Source: Mesostigma viride (taxonomy: Eukaryota; Streptophyta; Mesostigmatophyceae; Mesostigmatales; Mesostigmataceae). From it: DNA of 64,000 bases. The notes under the pieces are model-generated. The model ran no database searches and was not told where the DNA came from. It was given only the letters and a program-made list of their open reading frames with translations. Positions 38,659 to 48,077 of the stretch are shown in pieces; position 1 is the first letter of the stretch, and every line of letters begins with the position of its first letter. The stretch is from the NCBI GenBank assembly GCA_009746045.1, contig RPFO01000022.1:64001-128000 (forward strand), read 5' to 3'. The translations under genes and the position numbers were made by a program.

Positions 38659-38667
38659 CAGCTGGGC
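38659..38667. other. Target-site duplication, left, hAT element 3
   Basis: CAGCTGGGC, repeated exactly at 40368-40376. It contains the palindrome CAGCTG. Confidence 0.8.
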
Positions 38668-39003
38668 TAGGTTGGCAAATACGGGTACGGGGTATAATAC
38701 GCGGACCTAAAATACGCGTATTATACGTGGGGGGTGTAAAATACGCGGCGGTAAAATACGCGACCGTTTTTGTGGTCCAATTGTCAGTCACCCAATTAGC
38801 ACGCTCCTTGATGATGGTCATGCAGTTATTGCAACTGAAATTTGGTGTATATGCTTATTTATTAACATCTTCCATTAATTTATGCCCTGCAATCCTATCT
38901 GATTATGATTTGTTAAATGCTGGGGGGAGCAGACTGCAACGGGAACTGTAAGGAATCAATTAATTAGTTAATTGTAAGGAAAGCCATCCACTATATAATG
39001 CAT

Positions 39004-39233
39004 GAGAGGACATAAGACACAAGGTCCAAGGACCTTGCTCTCAAGGATCCCACAACAAGCTCCATACACATACACACATGTGCACACACATTCATCATTG
39101 ACAAAATGCACAACAGCAGAGGACATAAGACACAAGGTCCAAGGACCTTGCTCTCAAGGATCCCACAACAAGCTCCATACACATACACACATGTGCACAC
39201 ACATTCATCATGCATTGACAAAATGCACAACAG
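39004..39233. repeat. 113-base tandem duplication
   Basis: Two adjacent copies starting gaggacataagacacaagg, with period 113. Each contains the inverted repeat AAGGTCC-AAGGACCTT and a TACACATACACACATG stretch. The second copy has a 4-base insertion. Confidence 0.85.
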
Positions 39234-39428
39234 CACCCCCGCTGCCATGGAGATTACTCCACGTTGGTCCATGCAATTATTCAAGCCAGCACGGCCATGC
39301 TTTCATAACGGCAGCGCATGCAGCCCTTGTTCTCACTATACTATTGCTAGTAACTTGTGAGTTATAACTTCATGTCCCATCCATCACATGGGTCCATGCA
39401 ACCATCGGCCATCACCCACTAGCTGCCA

Positions 39429-39992
39429 TCACATACTACACCGGCTGAAGATGGTATAAGTATTTTCGGGTACCATCTGCTTGAAAGAGGCGCTCTCAGC
39501 CGCATTGAAGGCAATGCCGTTCTCGATAAAAAATTCGGCAGCCAGCAGCTGGATACCTTGTTCGTCGACGGGAACCAGCCATTTGGTGATGCTCAGCTGG
39601 CCTTGATGCTTGCTGGGAACCGACGACAAGTCAGCCGGCGCAGCCCCTCCCATCTCCGCCATTGCCCTGTTCAAAGTGTGCACCTTCTTGGCGTCTGACT
39701 TCTGCAACTTGTTGTTAGCAATCCTGAGAAACCTGTTCCGGATATTCGGTGGAATTTTGTCGCAGGGTAACACCCCTTCCCCTGCGATTCCGGCAAAGTG
39801 TGCACGGACTCGGAATACGCTTATTGGCCCCGCCTTGTAGGAGAAGTTCTTGTTGCAAAATGAGCAGAACATCCTCGACACATACTGCGTTGTGTTACTA
39901 ACAGCATCCGTGACTGCTTCTTTCTTCTCGACAACGAAATCCCATTCAGGCCCTTTCTTCGGCATGGCTGCAAATCGAAAATGGCTGCACAC
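39429..39992 (-). pseudogene. N-terminal part of a hAT transposase with BED-like finger
   Basis: A 187-residue open frame. A Trp-led start (GPEWDFVVEKK) is followed by MFCSFCNKNFSYKAG and a His about 18 residues after the Cys pair, then the GVLPCDKIP motif usual just after a BED-type finger. The second half holds QLSITKWLVPV and a FFIENGIAFNAAESASFKQM stretch, like the segment before the DUF659 domain of hAT proteins (compare the 51.9-kb gene). It ends at a stop soon after, so the catalytic region is missing. The flanking hAT ends suggest an internally deleted element. The truncated protein could still bind DNA, which is speculative. Confidence 0.6.
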
Positions 39993-40367
39993 TATCGCAC
40001 AGTCGCACTGGCCTCGTCCTCGCTATATTGCATTACACCGTCAGTAGCACAGCTGGCATTTGCTGTCATTATGCGTGATGTACCTAGTCCTAGCTGTCTC
40101 CTACCGGCCAAAGATTTTGCAAGGCTTGCGCTTTATGGAAAGAACTGTACGCATCTACTTCTAGTAGTAAAAATCTCAAATGTGCAGTGAACGCGCCGCG
40201 CCCAGAACCTGGGCACCGCGCCAGTGCCCGCTGCCCGCTGGTACCCCCGAAAAATTCTGAGTCCAAACCGCGTATTCTGAAGTAAAGTACGCGTACATAC
40301 GGCGGAGGCCTTCAGTGTACGTTTTCCCGTACTTCTGCGGCTCCGTACGGCGTACTGACCAACCCGG

Positions 40368-40376
40368 CAGCTGGGC
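40368..40376. other. Target-site duplication, right, hAT element 3
   Basis: CAGCTGGGC, identical to 38659-38667. Confidence 0.8.
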
Positions 40377-41426
40377 CGCCACCGAGGTCTCACCCGCTGC
40401 GAGGGGCGGGCAGAAAAAGGCACGGAGCTCGGGCGCCTTTTGGCGGCAGATCACTTTGCCCACGAGCTTGCGGAGCACCTCACCGCAGGCGATCGGGCGC
40501 ACCTTGCCCTCGGGGGGGGGCAAGACACCCTTGAGCAGAGCGAGGAGGCGAGCGCCCGCTAACCACTCGCGCGCAGCGGGAGGAACGCGACCAGCCGCCA
40601 GGTCAATGAGGGTGTCAAAGAGAATGTCCTCGCCCCCATGCCCCACCAGGACCTCCAAGTGCTCGTAGCGCCAGCCCGACGGCCCGGTAGAGGAAGCCCG
40701 CGGGACCGCACGCATCACCTCCAGGAAGCAGTCGCGGTCCAGCCGGAGGGGGGCCGGCAGGGGGTCCGGCACGGGCAGCTGGAATCCGGGCTCCGCAGGG
40801 TGAAGAGCCTCCAAGGCCGCCAGGGTAGCCGCATTGGCGGGGGCCAGCTTGGCCATTTCCAAGCGGGTCATGGCCCGGCTGAGCTGCCCCTCGCGGACGA
40901 GGCGGATGACGTCGGCGGCCACCCGCTCGAAGTTGACCTCCCCCGACAGCCGGGCCGTGCGCGGGGGCGGCACGCCAAACAGCCCCTCCCAGTCCCCCTG
41001 CAGAAAGCGTCGGCAACGGGCAATAACCGCACCCTGGAGGCCGCGCACACCACGCCCGAGAGGGGTGAGGAGCAGGCGGGGGGTCACCATGTGCAGTTTA
41101 AAGCCCAGCGGGTCGTCCGGAGCGGCGTGCATGCGCCGGAGAGAAACGATTGCACATTGCGCGAAAAGGCTACGCGCGCGGTGGGGGAGGTCGGTCAGGG
41201 TAGACGTCGGGTTGATGGCGCATGCATCCCAGGGAACCGTGTCAAGCCAACGCCAACTGGCCGAGTAGTCGGGCGGCGGGGGCTGGGAGCCGGTGGGAGC
41301 CGAGGCGGGAGGGGGGAGGGGGCCGGGACTGCTGGCCGGTTGAGGGGCCGTTGAGCAACACAGGCGCGCGCGTGCTGAGCGCGCCCGTGAATGGAGTACA
41401 CCCGCTGGCAGTGAGCTTCCGGGCAC
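40377..41426 (-). pseudogene. LINE reverse transcriptase, N-terminal half
   Basis: Minus frame leading into the reverse transcriptase fingers: a Pro-rich linker, a conserved-looking helical region, STGPSGWRYEHLEVL, LLALLKGVLPPPEGKVRPIA and LRKLVGKVICRQ. The RPI(A/S)..  and GPSGW-type motifs are those before RT motif A in LINEs. It is interrupted at 40376 by hAT element 3 and continues at 38658. Its link to the RING region requires a frame change in the G run near 41310-41340. Confidence 0.85.
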
Positions 41427-42154
41427 CGGTAACAGCTCATGGCCTGCAGATCCGCCGCGCCGAGATCGGGGTGCACAGCGCGAAGGTGCTGGCAGAGGAG
41501 GTTACGGTTGTGGAACACACCAGCACACGGGGACCCCGTGGGAAGCAGCACGGCACACCGGTGAAGGCCGTCGGCGGGCGCTGAGTGGCGGGGAGCGGCG
41601 CCAGCAAAGGCAGGACGTGGGGCCTGCGGCGTCTCCCCAGCCGGGCCGGCAGGCGCGCGCACCACGACCCGACCAGCGCCCGGCATGCCCGCCGGGGCCA
41701 CGGAGGAGGCAGTGCCCACCGGGGAGACCCCCAGCGGAGGGGGATCGAGAACGCCGGCGCCCCTCCCAGGGGGACTCGCCAGCGCGCCCGCGACCACCCC
41801 AGGCCCCGGCAACGAGGCCGGGGGCGGCGGCCGAGGGGTCGGGGAGGCAGCTGGCCCCGGGGCCCGGTGGGGACCCGGCAGGGGACCCAGCGAGACCGGG
41901 GGCGGGCCGAGAGGAAGCGCAGTCCCAGGGGGCGGCACAACAGCCCGGCACAACGGGCAGCGCGGCACGGAGTGGAGCAAGCTGCGCGCGATGCACGCTT
42001 GATGGAATGTGTGGCCGCACGCGGGCAGGCGACACAAGCCATCCCCCGGCCGGAAGGGCTCAAGGCAGATGGCACAGGAGCCCGACTCGGGGTCGTCCCC
42101 CTCCAGAAGGGACCGGACATGAGGGGGGGCGGGTCCCAGCCGGCCTCCCAGCAA
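41195..42154 (-). pseudogene. LINE N-terminal region: RING-H2 and C2H2 zinc fingers
   Basis: A frame of 319 codons. About 27-70 residues in is a textbook RING-H2 finger: CAICLEPF, then CRLPACGHTFHQACI, then CPLC, giving C-x2-C...C-x-H-x2-H-x2-C...C-x2-C. A Pro/Gly-rich linker follows, then two Cys/His fingers (CAVLLPTGSPCAGVFHN...HLRAVH and CYRCPEAHCQRVYSIHG...HARAC). RING-H2 domains are normally ubiquitin-ligase modules; here it may act in nucleic-acid or protein binding. Frame changes at G-rich runs on both sides (near 42125 and 41320) separate it from its neighbours. Confidence 0.85.
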
Positions 42155-42726
42155 CCCGGGAGAGCAGCAATCTGGGCGCGCGAGAGGATGCCGACCGGTT
42201 GGTCAGCCGCGGGGTGCCATTCGTGCGGGATGCCTGCCAACTCCAGGATGTCGTGGAGGAAGGCAGAAACAGGCGTCCCCGCGGTTAGGGGCTGGGCGCG
42301 CCCGGCCGAGTCCACCAAGATGGCCTGGCCGCCCTGAACCGCGATGGGGGCCCCGAACTCCACACGCAGCATGGCGGCCTGCGCCAGGCTGAGGGAGGTG
42401 ATGAGAAAGCCCCCACTGGCAACCGGGCCGGGAGGCGGGGCCTGGGCGTCCAAGAAGAGGCGAAGCTGCCGCGGGGACATGAGGCCCAGGTCGGCGCCGC
42501 CCGCGAGGTAGGCCGCCCGCACCGAGACCTGTGCGTCTCGAGCCACCGCCGTGACGAACTCGACCACCTCCTGACCCACCCGCTCGTCCAGGGAAAGCAG
42601 CTCTTCCTGCCGGGCGGCCGGGAGATGCCACGGCAGCCGGCAGCCGGCGTGATATCCTTCCAAGACATACCCCCAAAGAGTCGAGGCCGTCACCGGGGGG
42701 GCGGCGGAAAGAAATGTCGCCCGCAC
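42120..42726 (-). pseudogene. LINE middle region between PHD and RING fingers
   Basis: Frame with protein-like composition and amphipathic helices (for example ERVGQEVVEFVTAVARDAQ and AYLAGGADLGLMSPRQLRLF). No family is recognised. It lies in the same frame as the PHD part but two stops intervene (42783 and about 42757); it leaves that frame near 42125 to join the RING part. It could be an ORF1-like or adaptor segment of the polyprotein. Confidence 0.5.
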
Positions 42727-42780
42727 CGCGCAACTAGGGCCAGGAAGGCCGGGGGCCTAGGGAGCGAGGGGAAGGCGGCC

Positions 42781-43515
42781 TCAACCCGACCGCGTCCAGC
42801 AACAAAGGGCAGTACGCCCAAGAAAAGGTGGCGCGGCCCACCACGCCGACAATGTGCGAGGGCGGCCACGAGGTGAACGCGTGGGCCCGGGGGCCGCCGT
42901 CCCACGCGGCAAGGACGGGGGTGGCGGCTGGGTGGCCAACCGCGGCCGGGGGAAGGGAGGCCAGAGCGTCGGGGAGCGAGGGGCCGGGGGCGGGCGCCGG
43001 GGTCGCCAGGCCCGCCGGGGGTCGGCCGGGCCCAGCCCAGGCGACAGCGCCGCGCCCCCGTCGGCGGGGCCAGGCGACGGGTGGGGCCCCGGGGCCGAGG
43101 GCGCCAGGGCCCGAGCAACGGCGGCCCCATCGGGCAGGCCACGGCCCGCCCCGAGGGCCTCGGCAGGGGGGCACACGGGGCAGGGGGCCGGAGCACCCAG
43201 CGGGGAGGGCAGCCCGGGGGCCCGCCGGGGGGGACAGCGCGGGCACGTCCAGGAGCCCGGCGGGACCCGGTAGAGCCGGGGAGTAAGACACTGCAAGTGC
43301 CACCCGGAATTGCAAGCATCACAAACTAACATGTGGTGCCCGCGGTGCCCGCTCCGGCAGACCTCGCAGACCAAGGAGGGGGAGACCGGGGCGCCCGAGC
43401 CCCCCGCAGCCGGGTCGCCCACCTCCGCAAGAAGGGCCGCAAGCCGAGAGGACCGCCGAGGCGCCAACCGGGGAGCGGGGGAGCCGTTGGGCGAAGGGGG
43501 TCGTGGGTCGTCCAT
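42781..43515 (-). pseudogene. LINE N-terminus with PHD finger
   Basis: From the ATG at 43515 (MDDPRPPSPNG) the frame runs 245 codons. At about residues 48-95 there is a PHD finger: CEVCRSG, then LVCDACNSGWHLQCLTP, then WTCPRCPPR, giving C4-H-C3 order with the usual Trp two residues before the final Cys pair. PHD fingers bind histone H3 tails, so a role in targeting chromatin is possible. The rest is Pro/Arg/Gly-rich. A leader of about 100 bases of G/C runs separates it from the 170-base monomer array. Confidence 0.8.
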
Positions 43516-43620
43516 GAACAATCAGGGCAGGCGTGGCAGCCACCGAGGGGGGGGGCGGGGGGTGTGGGGGGCGGAGCCCCCCACGCGGGGGGTTTGGGGG
43601 GCGGCAGCCCCCCAACGCGC

Positions 43621-45490
43621 TGCCGTCCGGCACTTTGAAGCCCGCCGGTGCTATAATTCCTATCGTCCACGCATGTTTTCCCCTGCCTCAAACCGCACGT
43701 TGCATTTAAATCTGGAGCCCAAAATTCACTGAAAACGTGTGCCAGCCGGTAGCAAACTGGGCCAAGCTGCCACGGAATGGTGGTACCGCCTGCCGTCCGG
43801 CACTTTGAAGCCCGCCGGTGCTATAATTCCTATCGTCCACGCATGTTTTCCCCTGCCTCAAACCGCACGTTGCATTTAAATCTGGAGCCCAAAATTCACT
43901 GAAAACGTGTGCCAGCCGGTAGCAAACTGGGCCAAGCTGCCACGGAATGGTGGTACCGCCTGCCGTCCGGCACTTTGAAGCCCGCCGGTGCTATAATTCC
44001 TATCGTCCACGCATGTTTTCCCCTGCCTCAAACCGCACGTTGCATTTAAATCTGGAGCCCAAAATTCACTGAAAACGTGTGCCAGCCGGTAGCAAACTGG
44101 GCCAAGCTGCCACGGAATGGTGGTACCGCCTGCCGTCCGGCACTTTGAAGCCCGCCGGTGCTATAATTCCTATCGTCCACGCATGTTTTCCCCTGCCTCA
44201 AACCGCACGTTGCATTTAAATCTGGAGCCCAAAATTCACTGAAAACGTGTGCCAGCCGGTAGCAAACTGGGCCAAGCTGCCACGGAATGGTGGTACCGCC
44301 TGCCGTCCGGCACTTTGAAGCCCGCCGGTGCTATAATTCCTATCGTCCACGCATGTTTTCCCCTGCCTCAAACCGCACGTTGCATTTAAATCTGGAGCCC
44401 AAAATTCACTGAAAACGTGTGCCAGCCGGTAGCAAACTGGGCCAAGCTGCCACGGAATGGTGGTACCGCCTGCCGTCCGGCACTTTGAAGCCCGCCGGTG
44501 CTATAATTCCTATCGTCCACGCATGTTTTCCCCTGCCTCAAACCGCACGTTGCATTTAAATCTGGAGCCCAAAATTCACTGAAAACGTGTGCCAGCCGGT
44601 AGCAAACTGGGCCAAGCTGCCACGGAATGGTGGTACCGCCTGCCGTCCGGCACTTTGAAGCCCGCCGGTGCTATAATTCCTATCGTCCACGCATGTTTTC
44701 CCCTGCCTCAAACCGCACGTTGCATTTAAATCTGGAGCCCAAAATTCACTGAAAACGTGTGCCAGCCGGTAGCAAACTGGGCCAAGCTGCCACGGAATGG
44801 TGGTACCGCCTGCCGTCCGGCACTTTGAAGCCCGCCGGTGCTATAATTCCTATCGTCCACGCATGTTTTCCCCTGCCTCAAACCGCACGTTGCATTTAAA
44901 TCTGGAGCCCAAAATTCACTGAAAACGTGTGCCAGCCGGTAGCAAACTGGGCCAAGCTGCCACGGAATGGTGGTACCGCCTGCCGTCCGGCACTTTGAAG
45001 CCCGCCGGTGCTATAATTCCTATCGTCCACGCATGTTTTCCCCTGCCTCAAACCGCACGTTGCATTTAAATCTGGAGCCCAAAATTCACTGAAAACGTGT
45101 GCCAGCCGGTAGCAAACTGGGCCAAGCTGCCACGGAATGGTGGTACCGCCTGCCGTCCGGCACTTTGAAGCCCGCCGGTGCTATAATTCCTATCGTCCAC
45201 GCATGTTTTCCCCTGCCTCAAACCGCACGTTGCATTTAAATCTGGAGCCCAAAATTCACTGAAAACGTGTGCCAGCCGGTAGCAAACTGGGCCAAGCTGC
45301 CACGGAATGGTGGTACCGCCTGCCGTCCGGCACTTTGAAGCCCGCCGGTGCTATAATTCCTATCGTCCACGCATGTTTTCCCCTGCCTCAAACCGCACGT
45401 TGCATTTAAATCTGGAGCCCAAAATGCACTGAAAACGTGTGCCAGCCGGTAGCAAACTGGGCCAAGCTGCCACGGAATGGTGGTACCGCC
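43621..45490. repeat. Eleven tandem 170-base monomers
   Basis: Copies start at 43621, 43791, 43961, 44131, 44301, 44471, 44641, 44811, 44981, 45151 and 45321. They appear identical except for one base in the last copy (aaaatgcact for aaaattcact near 45425). Each begins tgccgtccggcactttgaag and ends tggtggtaccgcc. They lie directly upstream of the minus-strand LINE. Their identity implies very recent amplification, or collapse or duplication in assembly. Confidence 0.97.
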
Positions 45491-45584
45491 TGCCGGGGTA
45501 CCATATATGTAGGTTTATAGCTGGGCGTTTGCTTTGGTTTGAGTGATTTCACTCTGCTGTAAGTAATTATATTTTTAAAATATA
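45491..45584 (+). mobile_element. Very short LINE tail insertion (about 80 bases)
   Basis: Carries the last bases of the PHD/RING-LINE 3' end (tttatagctgggcgtttgc ... gtaagtaattatattttta) on the plus strand. It is flanked by ATATATGTAGG before (about 45505-45515) and again after (about 45579-45590), an 11-base target duplication. The related sequence near 60.15 kb lacks the insertion. Confidence 0.75.
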
Positions 45585-45585
45585 T

Positions 45586-45893
45586 GTAGGCTGACGCATA
45601 GCTTATGCTACAAATGTGAGGTGGGCTCAAGACGTACGTCGGCTAATTAAGGCGCAAGCTGATGGCCACAAGGTGCCAGAGCTAATTGAAGGTACTATAT
45701 AACGCTATGCGCTAATATATATCGTTTTGCTTTGGTTTGAGTGATTTCACTCTGCTGTAAGTAATTATATTATTATAATATATACCGTTTCAAGCGCTGT
45801 AATGCCTAAGCTATCCCATAATCGATTGCCCCCATCTAGACAACTAGCTGGAGTGCTTTATCCCGGGGAAGCCCGGGGGGGGCTTCCACAGTT
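45586..45893. repeat. Older dispersed repeat X, copy 1
   Basis: The text from gctgacgcatagcttatgct through gcccccatctagacaacta recurs in inverse orientation at 59890-60060, and the adjoining cccggggaagcccggg segment recurs inverted near 59085-59120. No coding frame stands out. It holds a second tiny LINE tail at about 45735-45778, flanked by ATATATCGTTT and ATATACCGTTT. Confidence 0.65.
45735..45778 (+). mobile_element. Minimal LINE tail insertion (about 45 bases)
   Basis: Only the final tgctttggtttgagtgattt ... gtaagtaattatat of the PHD/RING-LINE is present. Target duplications ATATATCGTTT and ATATACCGTTT differ by one base. Copy 2 of repeat X at 59.95 kb reads straight through this point, giving the empty site. 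Confidence 0.65.
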
Positions 45894-45909
45894 TCTTGTT
45901 GACAACTTG

Positions 45910-47388
45910 ACATAGAGGTCCCCGCCCCGCCAGTACACTTGGGGCTTCCCGGCCGTTGGTCTTGTGCATGGCGGATGTAGTCGAGCCACTGATCGCAGCG
46001 CTGCTGCTGCTGGGCTGGCGTCAGGTCGTCGTCAAAGCGACCAGGAGGTGTCCACCAGCTTCTTGCGGCGAGAGAGGAACTGAACTCGGGCTGTGATGTC
46101 GCTGATTAGGTGAGGACCACTGGAGGGGGCCCAGCCTAGCTTGGCCCGTGGATGGGGCAGGCGGTAGGCGCCCTAGCTGCAGTGCCGCACCTGGCAGCTC
46201 CATACACGCCAAGAGCTGTTTCTTCAGCTCGATCGTCGAGAAGAGAGTCTGGGGTCTCCTCCGGCGGCATGTCGAAGCGCCTGAGGATGACCCGGCAGCG
46301 GCGACGGTCGCGGTCAGCGGCCTCGCGGCGCGCGTGTCTTCCAGCTCCTGCAGGAGCTTGGTGGTGATGGCGGTCGTGGTAGAGGATGCCTGGCTCTTGA
46401 GCAGGTCCGCCCAGGAGGCGGCGCGAGTCGATCGAGGCGGTCATCGCTAGCCCTACCAGCAGGTTGGGCGGCGATGGTGGCCGTTCGCTCGGCGATCTCG
46501 GGGACCCGCTGCGTGGCCAGGGCGTCTACCTTGGTAGCATGCAACTGCCTCAAGTTTCACGGTGCCTTGGCCGACTCGGCCTTCTACCTGGTTAAGGCGG
46601 GTGGTCACAGTGGCTGTGGCCTCGGAAACTTTGGTGGCAATGCGCTCTTGCGTACGAGCAGTAAGCTGAGGCTGGAGCTTAAGTGCGACTCTGGCTTCAA
46701 TGTTGTTGACCTTGGCCGAGAGAGTGTTGAGTGGGCCGTCAGGCGCGTTCAGGGCGGCGAGCTGCTCAGCCATCGGCGCCAGCTGCTCCACCACTGCAGC
46801 TCGGATGGAGTCCGTGGTGGGGGAGGTGCTGCTCTGCGGGGATGCTGCAGCTGCATGCTGTGGCTGCCCGTAGATGCGCTCATGCAGGAGGCTCCTGAGG
46901 CCAGCGTAGCCAATCTGGGTGATGTCCTGGGCGTCGCAGCGCAGGTAGCTGCACGTACATGATGACTATTGACTGCCTTCAAGTACGCCTCCGGTTCTTG
47001 ACTGAGCAGCCATTCCCAGTCGGGCTTGGTGACCTTGTCGCCAGCTGGGGCCGGTAGGCAGGACTGAAAGTTCGTCATGGCGGGCCAGGAACTTGATAAC
47101 ATCGTCACATTGTTCCTTTGTGAGCGTAATGATTTCCAAGATGCAAAAATCCCGCTGGCCGGCGCTGAAGCGGCGGACATCCCATTTGGTATGGGAAGTT
47201 CGGGTTTTCTTGGGAATGGGGGACGAATTTGGTGTACAGCATTGCGTCGAGGGAGGCAGACCGGGGGGGAGAGCTTCGATCAGCGCGAAAAGGTTGGCGT
47301 CCGCAGGAGTTGATGTCGCACGTGCTGCTGGCGACGGGAATGCCGACGACAGCTGAATTTGCTTGTCAAGGCTGCGTTTTGGGGGCAT
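45910..47388 (-). pseudogene. LINE ORF1-like protein, frameshifted
   Basis: Starting at the ATG at 47388 (MPPKRSLDKQIQLS) the minus strand reads in overlapping frames through a Pro/Ser-rich start, KWDVRRFSAGQRD, a long coiled-coil-like stretch (LAPMAEQLAALNAPDGPLNT, then a run of heptads near 46700-46560) and a CRVILRRFDMPPEETPDSLL motif near 46280. That order resembles LINE ORF1 proteins, where a coiled coil precedes an RRM-like domain beginning with a short strand (compare LNVIVKNLDMEEG at 56.4 kb). Several frameshifts are needed. No reverse transcriptase follows it. The hAT element begins 45 bases upstream of the ATG. Confidence 0.5.
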
Positions 47389-47424
47389 TTTCAAAATACT
47401 GCGTTACAGCCGTAGTAACCGATT

Positions 47425-47432
47425 ATACTAGC
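47425..47432. other. Target-site duplication, left, hAT element 4
   Basis: ATACTAGC, repeated exactly at 58542-58549, 11.1 kb away. Confidence 0.85.
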
Positions 47433-47849
47433 CAGTGTAAAATCATACGCCGTATAATACGGTATAATACGGTATAATACGTTATTATACGCTGGCTTTT
47501 AGCGTATGATTTTTCATACGTAATACGTTTTAGCGCATAATGACGTATTATACCGTATCATACCGTATAATGCCGTGTTTTCCGCGTTTTTTTTACGTTT
47601 TGCGCGGCTAGGATGCCAGAACGACAGGGCAACGATTTGAAGCAACAGATTTCGTATCTCTACTAAGTACTGACCCGTCTGAACTTTCACAATTCGACGC
47701 GATCTTATTTTGAAATTTCAGTCGGGTACGTGCTGCCCACTTCACGGCCCCTTTTTGGGGCGGGAATCTGAAGAAATGCAAGGCTTAAGAACTGCGAGCT
47801 TTGTTGGCAAAGGCAGAATTGTCACCCGGCCGCAGGCCGCACGCGAGAA

Positions 47850-48077
47850 TTGCGAGCAAAAATGTCAATGACTGACGAGGATCGTGCAATGTCTGACGAG
47901 GATGGCGAAGACGTCGACTTGTCAAGAACAACGGTGTGGACGTACATCACCAAGCACAGAATTGTTAAGGGCAACAAGCTGACCAACAACTACGATATGA
48001 CCTGCAGCCGATGTTACCATGCTTGGCGTGGCAGCACGAGCAGGGCAGCTGCGCATTTTCTTGGACACATCACCTAA
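47850..48077 (+). CDS. BED-type zinc-finger exon, probable N-terminus of hAT transposase
   Basis: A 75-codon frame. The likely start is the methionine before TDEDRAMSDEDGEDVD, giving an acidic head as in the homologous 33-kb copy. Then come TVWTYITKHRIV, TNNYDMTCSRC and a BED finger of the form C-x2-C-x14-H-x3-H (CSRC ... HFLGH). BED fingers bind transposon ends. The frame stops right after the second His. It may be the first exon of the transposase whose next exon starts at 51456 after a strong TTTTAG acceptor. I see no good GT donor near the stop, so the join is unproven. From 48078 to 51455 I see no gene. Confidence 0.6.
   Translation: MRAKMSMTDEDRAMSDEDGEDVDLSRTTVWTYITKHRIVKGNKLTNNYDMTCSRCYHAWRGSTSRAAAHFLGHIT

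Larger units (their letters stand above)
38668..40367. mobile_element. hAT-type element 3 inside the LINE reverse transcriptase, 1.7 kb
   Basis: Left end TAGGTTGGCAAATACGGG and right end, read inward, CCGGGTTGGTCAGTACGCC form an imperfect inverted repeat (shared GGTTGG, TACG and GTACGG blocks). The 9-base CAGCTGGGC lies at both flanks. TATACG-type repeats lie inside (38690-38765 and 40255-40330). The LINE protein reads ...SVAAQL before and QLGVTTPGG after, so removal with one duplication restores the reverse transcriptase. It carries a partial transposase at 39429-39992. Confidence 0.82.
36506..45490 (-). mobile_element. PHD/RING-LINE copy 2, near full length, with 5' monomers
   Basis: Minus-strand non-LTR retrotransposon. 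Reading from high to low coordinates: eleven 170-base monomers (45490-43621), a 100-base G/C-run leader, N-terminal region with PHD finger, middle region, RING-H2 and two C2H2 fingers, reverse transcriptase (split by a hAT element at 38668-40367), CCHC finger, endonuclease, then a 3' end of about 140 bases. Without the hAT element and monomers it is about 5.4 kb. Whether the monomers belong to the element is inferred from position. Frames change at G/C homopolymers, so the product would not be made from this exact sequence. Confidence 0.8.

Noticed and set aside
36889-38670. Long plus-strand frames opposite the LINE, including one of 453 residues
   Set aside because: They are antisense shadows of GC-rich coding sequence. 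The minus strand has clear reverse transcriptase and endonuclease motifs.
43621-45490. CRISPR array
   Set aside because: The repeat is a continuous 170-base monomer without unique spacers and there are no cas genes. The window is eukaryotic.
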